Assembly: GCA_017442765.1 (NCBI GenBank)
Contig: JAFRZC010000195.1
Span: 1-47,188, forward strand
Direction: 5' to 3'
Length of the DNA stretch: 47,188 nt
Origin: Prevotella sp.
GTDB taxonomy: Bacteria > Bacteroidota > Bacteroidia > Bacteroidales > Bacteroidaceae
How positions within the stretch are numbered: the stretch's first letter is position 1; the number at the start of each line of letters is the position of its first letter. The position numbers and the translations under genes were made by a program. The notes under the pieces were generated by a model. It was not told where the DNA came from, made no database searches, and saw only the letters and a list, made by a program, of their open reading frames with translations. Below, one piece after another: positions 1 to 7,414 of this stretch.

Positions 1-83
1 AAGAAGTCAAGGAAGAGGCTCCTGCCGAAGAGGCTAATGAAGAAGAGACCCCCGCAGCAGAAGAGGCTCCCGCCGAGTCATAA
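1..83 (+). CDS. rpsB: 30S ribosomal protein S2, C-terminal end (partial)
   Basis: Only the last ~26 codons are in the window. They read as an acidic Glu/Ala-rich tail (EVKEEAPAEEANEEE...) ending at TAA 81-83. The identification rests mainly on position: the reading frame lies 36 bp upstream of tsf on the same strand, and rpsB-tsf is a near-universal pair. Acidic low-complexity extensions of S2 occur in Bacteroidetes. The tail by itself has no diagnostic motif, so this is context inference. Confidence 0.75.
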   Translation, partial: EVKEEAPAEEANEEETPAAEEAPAES

Positions 84-119
84 AGTGTAGAAATGTAAAT
101 TATAAAATCGTAAATCATT

Positions 120-1118
120 ATGGCTATTACAATAGACGATATCAAGAAACTCCGTGCCATGACCGGCGCCGGTCTGGCCGATGTGAAGAAGGCACTTACC
201 GAGGCCGACGGTGACTTTGACAAGGCAAAGGAACTGCTCCGCGAGCGCGGCCTGGCCATCGCCGCCAAGCGCAGCGACCGTGAGACATCTAACGGTTGTG
301 TGCTCGTGAAGGCTGTCGAGGGCTTTGCCGCCACTATCGCCCTGAAGTGCGAGACCGACTTCGTGGCCAATGGTGCCGACTTCATCGCGCTCACCCAGAG
401 CATCCTCGATGCTGCCATCGCAGCACGTTGCAAGACCATCGACGAGGTGAAGGAACTCACCCTGGCCGACGGTCAGAAGGTTCAGGATGCCGTTACCCAG
501 CGTTCGGGTATCACGGGCGAGAAGATGGAACTCGATGGTTATCTTACTCTTGAGGGTGAGAACATCGAGGTCTATGACCACATGGGCAAGCACACGCTCG
601 CCACGATGGTACAGACCAACCTTAACGCTCCCGAGGCAGGCCACAAGCTGGCCATGCAGGTTGCTGCCATGAAGCCCGTCGCCCTCAATGCCGAGAGCGT
701 TCCGCAGGCTGTCCTCGACGAGGAGTACAAGACTGCTGTTGAGAAGACCAAGCTCGAGCAGATTGAGAAGTATGTTGACTCCGTGCTGAAGAAAGCCGGC
801 ATCAACCCGAATCTTGTCGATAGCGAGGATCACATCGAGTCGAACATGAAGAAGGGCTGGCTCACACAGGAGCAGGCCGACGAGGCCCGCGCACTGAAAG
901 AGAAGGCTGCTGCCGAGAAGGCTGCCAACCTGCCCGCTCAGATGATTGAGAACATTGCCAAGGGTCGTGTGCAGAAGTTCCTGAAAGAGAACTGCCTCGT
1001 TGACCAGGAGTTCCAGTTCGGCGACGGCGACAAGGCAACTGTTTCGCAGTGGCTCGCCCAGCAGGACAAGGAACTGAAGATTGTCGATTTCAAGCGTTTC
1101 ACGCTCGTAGCCGAGTAA
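120..1118 (+). CDS. tsf: Elongation factor Ts
   Basis: EF-Ts is the nucleotide-exchange factor that recycles EF-Tu-GDP to EF-Tu-GTP in the cytoplasm. The 332-aa product opens with the family N-terminal domain (KKLRAMTGAGLADVKKAL, residues ~9-26), followed by AKELLRERGLAIAAKRSDRE and the TDFVANGADF segment (TDFVA, ~79-83) that contacts EF-Tu. Length fits the Bacteroidetes form, which is longer than the ~283 aa of E. coli. The ATG at 120 lies 36 bp after the rpsB stop, so the two are almost certainly cotranscribed. A strong hairpin with a T-run follows the stop. Nothing unusual is seen in the gene. Confidence 0.97.
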   Translation: MAITIDDIKKLRAMTGAGLADVKKALTEADGDFDKAKELLRERGLAIAAKRSDRETSNGCVLVKAVEGFAATIALKCETDFVANGADFIALTQSILDAAIAARCKTIDEVKELTLADGQKVQDAVTQRSGITGEKMELDGYLTLEGENIEVYDHMGKHTLATMVQTNLNAPEAGHKLAMQVAAMKPVALNAESVPQAVLDEEYKTAVEKTKLEQIEKYVDSVLKKAGINPNLVDSEDHIESNMKKGWLTQEQADEARALKEKAAAEKAANLPAQMIENIAKGRVQKFLKENCLVDQEFQFGDGDKATVSQWLAQQDKELKIVDFKRFTLVAE

Positions 1119-1140
1119 TCTCTGGTCCATCTTTATGAAC

Positions 1141-1174
1141 AAAATCGGCTCGCGAATTTCGCGAGCCGATTTTT
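1141..1174 (+). terminator. Rho-independent terminator after tsf
   Basis: Near-perfect inverted repeat (AAAATCGGCTCGCG / CGCGAGCCGATTTT) with an AATTT loop, 22 bp after the tsf stop and ending in a T-run. The A-run on the left arm means it could also terminate the minus-strand operon that ends at 1226. Confidence 0.9.
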
Positions 1175-1208
1175 ATTCCCTAAATTCTGGGGTTGGGGTT
1201 CTCACCCC

Positions 1209-1229
1209 TTTTCACTCTTCACTTTTCAC
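1209..1229. repeat. Heptanucleotide repeat at 3' end of thioredoxin gene
   Basis: Three consecutive 7-mers TTTTCAC, TCTTCAC, TTTTCAC (minus strand GTGAAAA/GTGAAGA). The array begins exactly at the stop codon of the thioredoxin-like gene. Same type as the GAGTGRA heptads at 39067-39101. Confidence 0.7.
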
Positions 1230-1732
1230 TTCCCTTCTATCTCTTTCTCCAGTTTCTCTATCATCACCGTGCCGAGCACGACGCGACCTTCCGCGTCGAT
1301 GATATACATGGAGGGAATCCAGTTCACGTGGTAGGCTTTCGAGACATCTGTTTCTTTCCATTTCGCCAACGGACTGACATGTGTCCATGCCATCTTGTTG
1401 TCTGAAATGCACTTTGTCCATCTCTCTTTGTCGGTGTCGAACGACACGCTGACAAAGGCCACCTTGTCGCCATACGCCTCATGCAGCCGTTTCATCTCAG
1501 GAATATCCTTGCGACAGTCGGGACACCACGAAGCCCAGAAGTCGAGCACCACGGTCTTGCCCTTGAAATCGCTCAGCGACACCTCAGTGCCATCGGCGGT
1601 CTTCAGCGTGAACTCGGGAGCCTCTGTCCCTGGTTTCAACAACTCCGTGGCATACTTCTCATCAGCATCCTGCGCAAACGAGAGACAAGCAGTGCATACC
1701 ACAAGACAAGAGAAAATTAGAATCTTTCTCAT
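1226..1732 (-). CDS. TlpA/ResA-like thiol-disulfide oxidoreductase
   Basis: Predicted exported thioredoxin-fold protein of 168 aa. An N-terminal signal sequence (~residues 1-20, ending near SFAQ) is followed by an AhpC/TSA-TlpA type core: GTEAPEFTLKTADG, LSDFKGKTVVLDFWASWC, then the redox motif C70-P-D-C73, and the cis-proline region NWIPSMYIID (~136-145). Proteins of this class reduce or oxidise disulfides in the periplasm, for example in cytochrome c maturation or redox defence; the substrate here is not evident. It is the last gene of a minus-strand operon, 5 bp after a 36-aa membrane peptide. WCPDC differs from the common WCGPC or WCEPC active sites, a variation seen within the TlpA group. 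Confidence 0.88.
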   Translation of the reverse strand: MRKILIFSCLVVCTACLSFAQDADEKYATELLKPGTEAPEFTLKTADGTEVSLSDFKGKTVVLDFWASWCPDCRKDIPEMKRLHEAYGDKVAFVSVSFDTDKERWTKCISDNKMAWTHVSPLAKWKETDVSKAYHVNWIPSMYIIDAEGRVVLGTVMIEKLEKEIEGK

Positions 1733-1737
1733 ACAGT

Positions 1738-1848
1738 TTACTCCAAATGATCCTTACGTAGTTTTTTCTTGTCTTGAATCGTAAAATAAGTATAACCAAT
1801 GATAGCAATGGCGATTACCATTATTAACATAATATTTGCCGGATTCAT
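1738..1848 (-). CDS. Small single-pass membrane peptide (36 aa)
   Basis: ATG at 1848, stop at 1740-1738. The translation is a hydrophobic segment (ANIMLIMVIAIAIIGYTYF, residues 4-22) followed by a very basic tail (QDKKKLRKDH), as in a single transmembrane helix with a positively charged cytoplasmic end. It sits 3 bp after the stop of the DUF6722-like gene and 5 bp before the thioredoxin start, spacing typical of a translated operon member. No family is recognised. Tight packing and the helix-plus-charge pattern support it as real, but it is short and could be fortuitous. Confidence 0.6.
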   Translation of the reverse strand: MNPANIMLIMVIAIAIIGYTYFTIQDKKKLRKDHLE

Positions 1849-1851
1849 ACT

Positions 1852-2089
1852 CTATCCTTTCTTTTTTGAGTTACTTTTATATTTAATGCTATTCTTTTCC
1901 TCTTGTTTCTTTTTATCGTCATTTACCAACAGCAAGCCCAAGGCCAATGTTACGGTTACTCCCGATACGACTAATATAGTTGTAAAAATGCTCCAGTCAT
2001 ATATTTTGTCAAACCATGTGGAGAGGAGAACTGCCGTCGTAATATATTTGGCTATGGTCCATTAGCCATTTCCCTAATTCCTTTTTCAC
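1852..2089 (-). pseudogene. DUF6722-like membrane protein, frameshifted
   Basis: Starting from GTG at 2089, the minus strand reads KKELGKWLMD and then runs to a stop 8 codons later. Dropping one base in the GG pair near 2056-2057 restores a 78-codon frame: IAKYITTAVLLSTWFD, a transmembrane stretch (FTTILVVSGVTVTLALGLLL), and a charged Lys/Glu-rich tail to TAG at 1854-1852. The fused product resembles the small two-helix DUF6722 proteins of Bacteroidales as I remember them. The total length of 238 bp is one base over a codon multiple, which fits a single-base insertion. It could be a pseudogene, a sequencing error or a recoding site. It heads the operon with the 36-aa peptide and the thioredoxin. 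Confidence 0.6.
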
Positions 2090-2093
2090 GCTG

Positions 2094-2123
2094 CAAATGT
2101 ACAACAATAATTCAGAAAAGCAA
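2094..2123 (-). promoter_or_regulatory. Bacteroidetes-type promoter of the thioredoxin operon
   Basis: On the minus strand TTG (2123-2121), 19 bp, then TACATTTG (2101-2094), matching the -33/-7 consensus TTG-N19-21-TAnnTTTG. The expected start of transcription falls at or beside the GTG at 2089, so the mRNA may be nearly leaderless. Confidence 0.6.
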
Positions 2124-2233
2124 AATTTATTACATTTTTTTGCTTTTCTGTTTGCAGGTATGGCTCATTGCCGGACATCTTAAATGTGAATAATTCTTAA
2201 CTGGCGGGGTGAAAGGTATATCTTTCGGCTTGG

Positions 2234-2275
2234 GAAGTGTTAAAGCGGGATTTTCGTTTTAACACTTCGTTTTTT
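2234..2275 (+). terminator. Orphan hairpin with T-run
   Basis: Perfect 11-bp inverted repeat GAAGTGTTAAA / TTTAACACTTC with a 13-nt loop followed by GTTTTTT. It looks like an intrinsic terminator on the plus strand, but no plus-strand gene ends upstream. It may terminate an unannotated transcript or be part of the repeat-rich spacer. Confidence 0.4.
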
Positions 2276-2330
2276 GCCTCCGGCGTGGCGGGAATGGCTT
2301 TTTCGGTGCCGACAGACTGGCTGTCGTTTG

Positions 2331-2437
2331 CGAGACATATATCTCTCGCCGTTGAAAGATATATGTTTCGGGTTCCGAAAGACGGTCTTTCAGGTCGCGA
2401 AAGACGGTCTTTCGCAGGTGAGAGATATATGTTTCGG
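2331..2437. repeat. Palindrome cluster with two GAAAGACGGTCTTTC motifs
   Basis: Two GAAAGACGGTCTTTC near-palindromes (2377-2391, 2399-2413) are enclosed by inverted copies of an ATATAT motif (GAGACATATATCTCTC at 2332-2347 and GAGAGATATATGTTTC at 2420-2435, plus AGATATATGTTTCGG near 2357). The 15-mer recurs, whole or partial, beside the AT-rich repeats at 13.7, 22.0, 28.5 and 33.4 kb. The rest of the 2090-2884 spacer shows no gene I can support. Confidence 0.65.
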
Positions 2438-2696
2438 AAGCGAAAATGAAAAGCGAAGAGCGAAAAGAGCTATATGTTGCTGATTTACAATAGTTTGCAA
2501 GAACTCTCCGCTACGGCCTTTTCTTGCGTCCGGTGGACGGAAGTGCCAACGCGATGTTTTCAGGGGCTTCTGGCATGTTAAAATTTCCACCGCCGGATGC
2601 CGGTTTTTTAACATTTCCAAAGCCAGGCCGACCAGCTATGGCCGTCAGGATTTTTTCAAGAAATACGCCGATTTTTTTGAAAATAGTGTAAATTTG

Positions 2697-2728
2697 TTTG
2701 CGCGCACGAGAAAAATTTATTACTTTTG
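2697..2728 (+). promoter_or_regulatory. Promoter of S8 peptidase operon
   Basis: TTTG (2697-2700), exactly 20 bp, then TACTTTTG (2721-2728). This is a full match to the Bacteroidetes consensus and predicts a leader of about 150 nt before the ATG at 2885. Confidence 0.75.
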
Positions 2729-2884
2729 CAGCCGATTTCGTTATAAAACGACACAAACGTAGCCTGCCAGCACAAAAACTGAACGGACAATTCTGAAACA
2801 GCTGGACTGCTCTTAGGACAAATGTGCGACACGAGACATAAAATGACAAATTCTTAACATATTCATAACACAAAACGCAAAAAC

Positions 2885-5800
2885 ATGGGAAAAAGATTGT
2901 TTTTAATGATGTTGCTAATGGGGGGGGTAATTTTCTCCGCATTTGCACAGAGTGGTAAGTTGTCTCCCGGCACCCGCATGATTATCGCTGAGCGGGACGG
3001 GAAAATTTCCTTTGAGGCAGAGAAGAGCGTACGACAGTTGAAAAAGAAACAGAAGAGACTTGCACCGGTTCAGAGTCCTACGGATTATTTCAAGAGTCAA
3101 GACAATACAGAATTTCCTTATGCATTGCCATCTGTTGTTGATGGGGTCAAGAGGGTTCAGTGCTGGATAAGCATGACCGATGGCGATTATGCCGGCCTTG
3201 AAAAACTTGGCGTAAAGATCCAAGCCAAATTCAGCGGTAAAGTAACAGCCAGTGTCCCTGTCAAAGTCATAGAGGCTGTAGCGGCACAGAAGAATGTTAC
3301 AAAAATCAGTGTGGCGAAGAATCTGAGGAAAACCACATACAGATCGCGTGTGCTTACGAATGTAGATGACGTGCTGACTTATTCCTCCGATGCCCAGACG
3401 GCAGGTTTGCTTCAGGCCTATGATGGTTCGGGCGTCGTTCTTGGTATTATTGATACTGGAATAGATTTTGGACACCAAATGTTCGCTGGTCGTATTAAAA
3501 AGAAGTATATCTATAATACAACAGATGAAGAATTGCAGGAGTACACAGGTTCAACAGTCTACTATACCGATGAGACACATGGTACGCACACAAGTTCCAT
3601 TGCCGGTGGAAGCGACTACACTGCCACTGCCTATGTATATACTACAAGTTCGACCTATTCCACCGTGAACAATGCGACGTTTGGCGGTATGGCTCCGGGG
3701 ACCGACCTTGTGCTCTGTGACTTAGGAGAAGAACTGACCGATGCAAACATTTCTGCATGTATAAAGAATATTCACGACTATGCAGAGTCTGTCGGCAAAC
3801 CCTATGTGATAAGTTTGAGTCTGGGTGGCCATTTCGGTCCTCACGACGGAACAGGCGACATGGCTGATGTCTGTGCCCAATACACAGGAGAAGGCAAGAT
3901 TATTGTCTTTGCGACGGGCAATGAAGGAGAGGATGGCATTTACCTTGGCAAGAATGCTTCAGCATCATCACCAGCCATGACCGTTCTAACCAGCGGTACT
4001 CGCAGCAGCTATAGTGTCGACTATGGTGCTATGATTAGCTATGCACGTACGGCTAATGTGGCGCTGGCAGCCCGATACTATGTGGTGAATACAAATACGA
4101 ATACTGTGCTTTGGACCTCGAACGAAATCACGACAGACAGCTATTTCGAGGATGAAAACGGTAATATAGAACTCTACGGAGCAGAAATAAGTGTCAACGA
4201 TACAGGTTCTGATGGTACGACAAAATTGAGTAACTACTTCACGGCATATAATAGCGATAACGATAACTATGGCTATCTGTGCTGCTACATGGATCAGGAT
4301 GCCCACAACAACAAATGGTATGTTGAAACTATATTGTATTATCTCAAGGCAGTGAGCAACAATTACAAGATTGGTGTCAGTATCTATCCAAAGGCGGGTA
4401 CGTCGTATGTCGATTCCTGGCCCGTGTCCTATATAGACTTTACAGCTTCGTCGGCCACGGTAAACGGCAATCAGTTTGTAGCAGGAACAGACGAAAGCTC
4501 TGCCAGCGATGAGTCTTCTTTCCCCTCGGTCATCTCTGTGGGTGCCTATTGCTCAAGCAAGTATTGGCGCGCAGGAACAACGTCAGCGTCAAATCAGTAT
4601 TGGACGAGTAACGGTGTATATGGGCAAATCAGCATGTTTTCCAGCTATCAGCCGGCGGGATCAGGGCCGACAGGCATAAGACAGCCGTGGATCACAGCTC
4701 CCGGTGAGGTTATTTTGGCGGCATATAATAGTGGATATTCTGCAGAAAGCAATTATTATTATGCCTATGGCACGAATAAGGTTTTAGGTGCGATGTCGGG
4801 AACTTCGATGGCGACACCTTGTGTGGCCGGCATCACTGCACTTTGGCTCCAGGCAAAACCCACCATGACACCCGATGAGGTTAAGGAAGTAATGGCTGAA
4901 ACAGCTATTAAAGACTCGTATGTCACGGGCACCTATGCCTCGCATTTCGGTAACGGAAAAATCGACGCGCTGGCAGGCATTCAATATATATTAAGCGACA
5001 ATCCCCTTATTAGCGCGACACCGGCGGCGGTAACGTTCTCCGAGAAATCGGCGGGAACCTATACGCAGACTGTCACCGTGAAGGGTGCAAACCTGACCGG
5101 CAACATCACAGCCACGCTGGCCGATGCCAACGGAATCTATAGCATCGACAAAACCACTATCACGCAAGCAGCGGCAGAGAGCACCGATGGTGTAACGCTC
5201 ACCATCACATACTCTCCTGCCGGAGAAGGAAGCACCTCGGCTACGGTTACCCTGTCGAGTGCCGGTGCCACCGACGTTACCATCAACATCACGGGCAGCG
5301 TGGTTTCCGGAGGAACAGCCAGCGATGCCTATCTCGACATACAGAAGTATGAGACCATTGACGAGGCGGGATGGAGAACAGCCTTGGTGAACAATCTCTA
5401 TGACTACACCGAATACAAGACAGACAAGGTGGCATGGCTCACCTTGCCCGTCTATGGTGGTGTGGTTGGAGCAAAATATTCAACAACGAGTAGTACATTT
5501 AATAGTGGAAACCCACAAAAGTGGATTGAGACGAGTGTATCACAATCAAATCAATGTGGAAACACAACTTGGAGTGCTAATGATGTGCATCTCGGAAGCA
5601 GCAATTACTTTACGTCTGCTACAGCCATGGCTGTAGGAACTAACAGTCAGAATAGTAGAACAGACAAAACCGTTACTTTCTATGTGACCAATACAACAGC
5701 TGTTAAACTTTATTGTTCTCAGCGTAGTACTTCAACGACCTATCCGACGACATTATCTGTTTATGAATGCACCGAAAATAGTGATGGTACATTAACCGCA

Positions 5801-7195
5801 GCAACGACAGCTACAAAGAGTACAAGCCGTACTACGAGCGGTGCTGGGAACCTCTCAATCACAGATTTGGATGCTTCAAAAATTTATAAGGTCGTTGCAA
5901 GCCAGGCTCGTGGCTATCTCTACGAGATTGGTTTCCAAACCCCGTTGAAGTCTGCCGAGATTATTGCCTCTCCAACCTCGCTCAGTTTTGAGACTACTGT
6001 CGGAGTGCCAGTCACGAAGACATTTAACGTTAAGGGCAACGAGTTGGAGGGCGACATCACCGCCACGCTGACCGATGCCAACGGAGTCTATTCGCTTGAC
6101 GCTTCAAGCATCACCGTCAACGAGGCGCAGAGTGGAACTGGCAAGGATGTGACGGTAACCTTTAGTCCTTCCGTAGCAGGAAATTATACTGGAACAATCA
6201 CGCTCACGAGCACCGAGGCCACCAACGTAACGGTCAGCCTGAATGGTAAGGCTACCAAGCCTGAGATTATCGCAGACCCTGAAGAACTCAGTTTCAAGTG
6301 CGAAGTTGACGAGACCGTTACCAAGACATTCGACATTCTTGCTGCCGACCTCATTGATGTGGTATCGGCAACGCTGACCGATGAGAACGGCGTATTCAGT
6401 GTTGATCCCAGCAGCATCGGCATTGCAGCTGCAGAGGAAGGTGCAACCATCACGGTGACCTTTGCCCCGACGGCCGTTGGCAATTATACGGGAACGGTTA
6501 CACTGAGCAGCGAGAAAGCTGATGACGTCACGGTTACACTCAATGGCGAAGCCACCAGGAAGACCCCCGACTACTATGACGCAGTCGTTGGACAGTATGG
6601 TGTTTCCACACTCTACCTCGACTTCCCTGTGGCGATACCTTACGACGATTATGACCCCGACCTGCTCGGTGTTTACTATGCCTATGGTATCACCGATGAT
6701 GGTACCGATATTAAGCTCGCACGTCTTGAGGACTATATCCCGGCCAATACCGGAGTTGTCATACAGGCCAACTCAGGCACCTATCGCTTCCTAAAGACCA
6801 AGGATACGGTGACACCCCTCACGCGTAGCAACCTGCTTCAGGGAGCAGTGGAAGACCTGTTGGTAAGCGATGTCCTCAGTCAGAAAGCTGGCAGCATCGT
6901 TATGACACTCGGCCTGGGCTCAAACGGCTATATCGGATTCTACCAGTATAAGGGGACGAAGCTGAATGCATATAAGGCATTCCTCATCTATGAAAATGCC
7001 AATAACAATGCCAAGGGGCTGGCGCTAAGTATTGGCGATGAGAACGGTGAGGCAACTGGTATCAGGGCTATAGGTATTGATACCGGCACCCACGACGGCC
7101 AATGGTTTACACCGCAGGGTATGCTTCTCAACAAACAGCCAACGACACGAGGCATTTATATACACAACGGGAAAAAGATTGTAATTAAGGATTAA
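2885..7195 (+). CDS. Secreted S8 (subtilisin-like) serine peptidase with T9SS-like C-terminal tail
   Basis: 1436-aa exported protease. A signal peptide (residues ~1-21, ending SAFAQ) precedes a propeptide-like region (~60-160) and an S8 domain whose triad is visible: D190 in GIIDTGID, H232 in ETHGTHTS, S641 in SGTSMATP. About 400 residues separate His and Ser, so the domain carries a large insertion. After the protease come about three Ig-like repeats of ~90 aa (pattern PxxLSF...TFSP...YTGTITLSS), a domain ending in GYIGFYQYKG...KAFLIY, and the terminal tail GIYIHNGKKIVIKD, which resembles short T9SS sorting tails. Expected location is the cell surface or medium. A G8 run lies in codons 12-15, inside the signal peptide. 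A 60-aa acidic microprotein starts 5 bp downstream. Confidence 0.92.
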   Translation: MGKRLFLMMLLMGGVIFSAFAQSGKLSPGTRMIIAERDGKISFEAEKSVRQLKKKQKRLAPVQSPTDYFKSQDNTEFPYALPSVVDGVKRVQCWISMTDGDYAGLEKLGVKIQAKFSGKVTASVPVKVIEAVAAQKNVTKISVAKNLRKTTYRSRVLTNVDDVLTYSSDAQTAGLLQAYDGSGVVLGIIDTGIDFGHQMFAGRIKKKYIYNTTDEELQEYTGSTVYYTDETHGTHTSSIAGGSDYTATAYVYTTSSTYSTVNNATFGGMAPGTDLVLCDLGEELTDANISACIKNIHDYAESVGKPYVISLSLGGHFGPHDGTGDMADVCAQYTGEGKIIVFATGNEGEDGIYLGKNASASSPAMTVLTSGTRSSYSVDYGAMISYARTANVALAARYYVVNTNTNTVLWTSNEITTDSYFEDENGNIELYGAEISVNDTGSDGTTKLSNYFTAYNSDNDNYGYLCCYMDQDAHNNKWYVETILYYLKAVSNNYKIGVSIYPKAGTSYVDSWPVSYIDFTASSATVNGNQFVAGTDESSASDESSFPSVISVGAYCSSKYWRAGTTSASNQYWTSNGVYGQISMFSSYQPAGSGPTGIRQPWITAPGEVILAAYNSGYSAESNYYYAYGTNKVLGAMSGTSMATPCVAGITALWLQAKPTMTPDEVKEVMAETAIKDSYVTGTYASHFGNGKIDALAGIQYILSDNPLISATPAAVTFSEKSAGTYTQTVTVKGANLTGNITATLADANGIYSIDKTTITQAAAESTDGVTLTITYSPAGEGSTSATVTLSSAGATDVTINITGSVVSGGTASDAYLDIQKYETIDEAGWRTALVNNLYDYTEYKTDKVAWLTLPVYGGVVGAKYSTTSSTFNSGNPQKWIETSVSQSNQCGNTTWSANDVHLGSSNYFTSATAMAVGTNSQNSRTDKTVTFYVTNTTAVKLYCSQRSTSTTYPTTLSVYECTENSDGTLTAATTATKSTSRTTSGAGNLSITDLDASKIYKVVASQARGYLYEIGFQTPLKSAEIIASPTSLSFETTVGVPVTKTFNVKGNELEGDITATLTDANGVYSLDASSITVNEAQSGTGKDVTVTFSPSVAGNYTGTITLTSTEATNVTVSLNGKATKPEIIADPEELSFKCEVDETVTKTFDILAADLIDVVSATLTDENGVFSVDPSSIGIAAAEEGATITVTFAPTAVGNYTGTVTLSSEKADDVTVTLNGEATRKTPDYYDAVVGQYGVSTLYLDFPVAIPYDDYDPDLLGVYYAYGITDDGTDIKLARLEDYIPANTGVVIQANSGTYRFLKTKDTVTPLTRSNLLQGAVEDLLVSDVLSQKAGSIVMTLGLGSNGYIGFYQYKGTKLNAYKAFLIYENANNNAKGLALSIGDENGEATGIRAIGIDTGTHDGQWFTPQGMLLNKQPTTRGIYIHNGKKIVIKD

Positions 7196-7200
7196 CAGCT

Positions 7201-7383
7201 ATGATGGAAAGAAAGAAATATGTGAGACCGTTTACGGAGGTGAACACCTTTATCAGCAGGTATAATATTTGCTTCACGGGTGACCCTGGCGAGACAACCT
7301 CCATGCAATTGGGCAAGGCAAACAATTTTGCTGATGACGAAGAAGACTTCAGTAACTTTGAAACCAATCTTTGGGATGATTGA
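7201..7383 (+). CDS. Acidic microprotein 1 (60 aa), follows S8 peptidase
   Basis: Starts 5 bp after the first S8 peptidase stop. It has no signal peptide. The pattern is a basic N-terminus with KYVRPFTEV, a central DPGETTSMQLGKANNF, and an acidic end DDEEDF...NLWDD. It is clearly paralogous to the 60-aa protein at 10602: 13 of 16 residues of the central block are shared (DPGxTTSxQLGKxNxF). The N- and C-terminal layout is also shared with the microproteins at 34017 and 38797. Similar tiny proteins are common in Prevotella genomes from memory, with no function I know of. Conservation plus operon position make it a real gene; the role is unknown. Confidence 0.8.
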   Translation: MMERKKYVRPFTEVNTFISRYNICFTGDPGETTSMQLGKANNFADDEEDFSNFETNLWDD

Positions 7384-7414
7384 CGTCACATTGAAAATAA
7401 AATTAAAGAATAAT

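Noticed and set aside
78..1142. 354-codon frame antisense to tsf
   Set aside because: EF-Ts is unambiguous on the plus strand; the antisense frame has no recognisable features.
1799..2065. 88-codon hydrophobic plus-strand frame
   Set aside because: It is the complement of the DUF6722-like gene and the 36-aa peptide, which have operon spacing, a promoter and a plausible family match on the minus strand.
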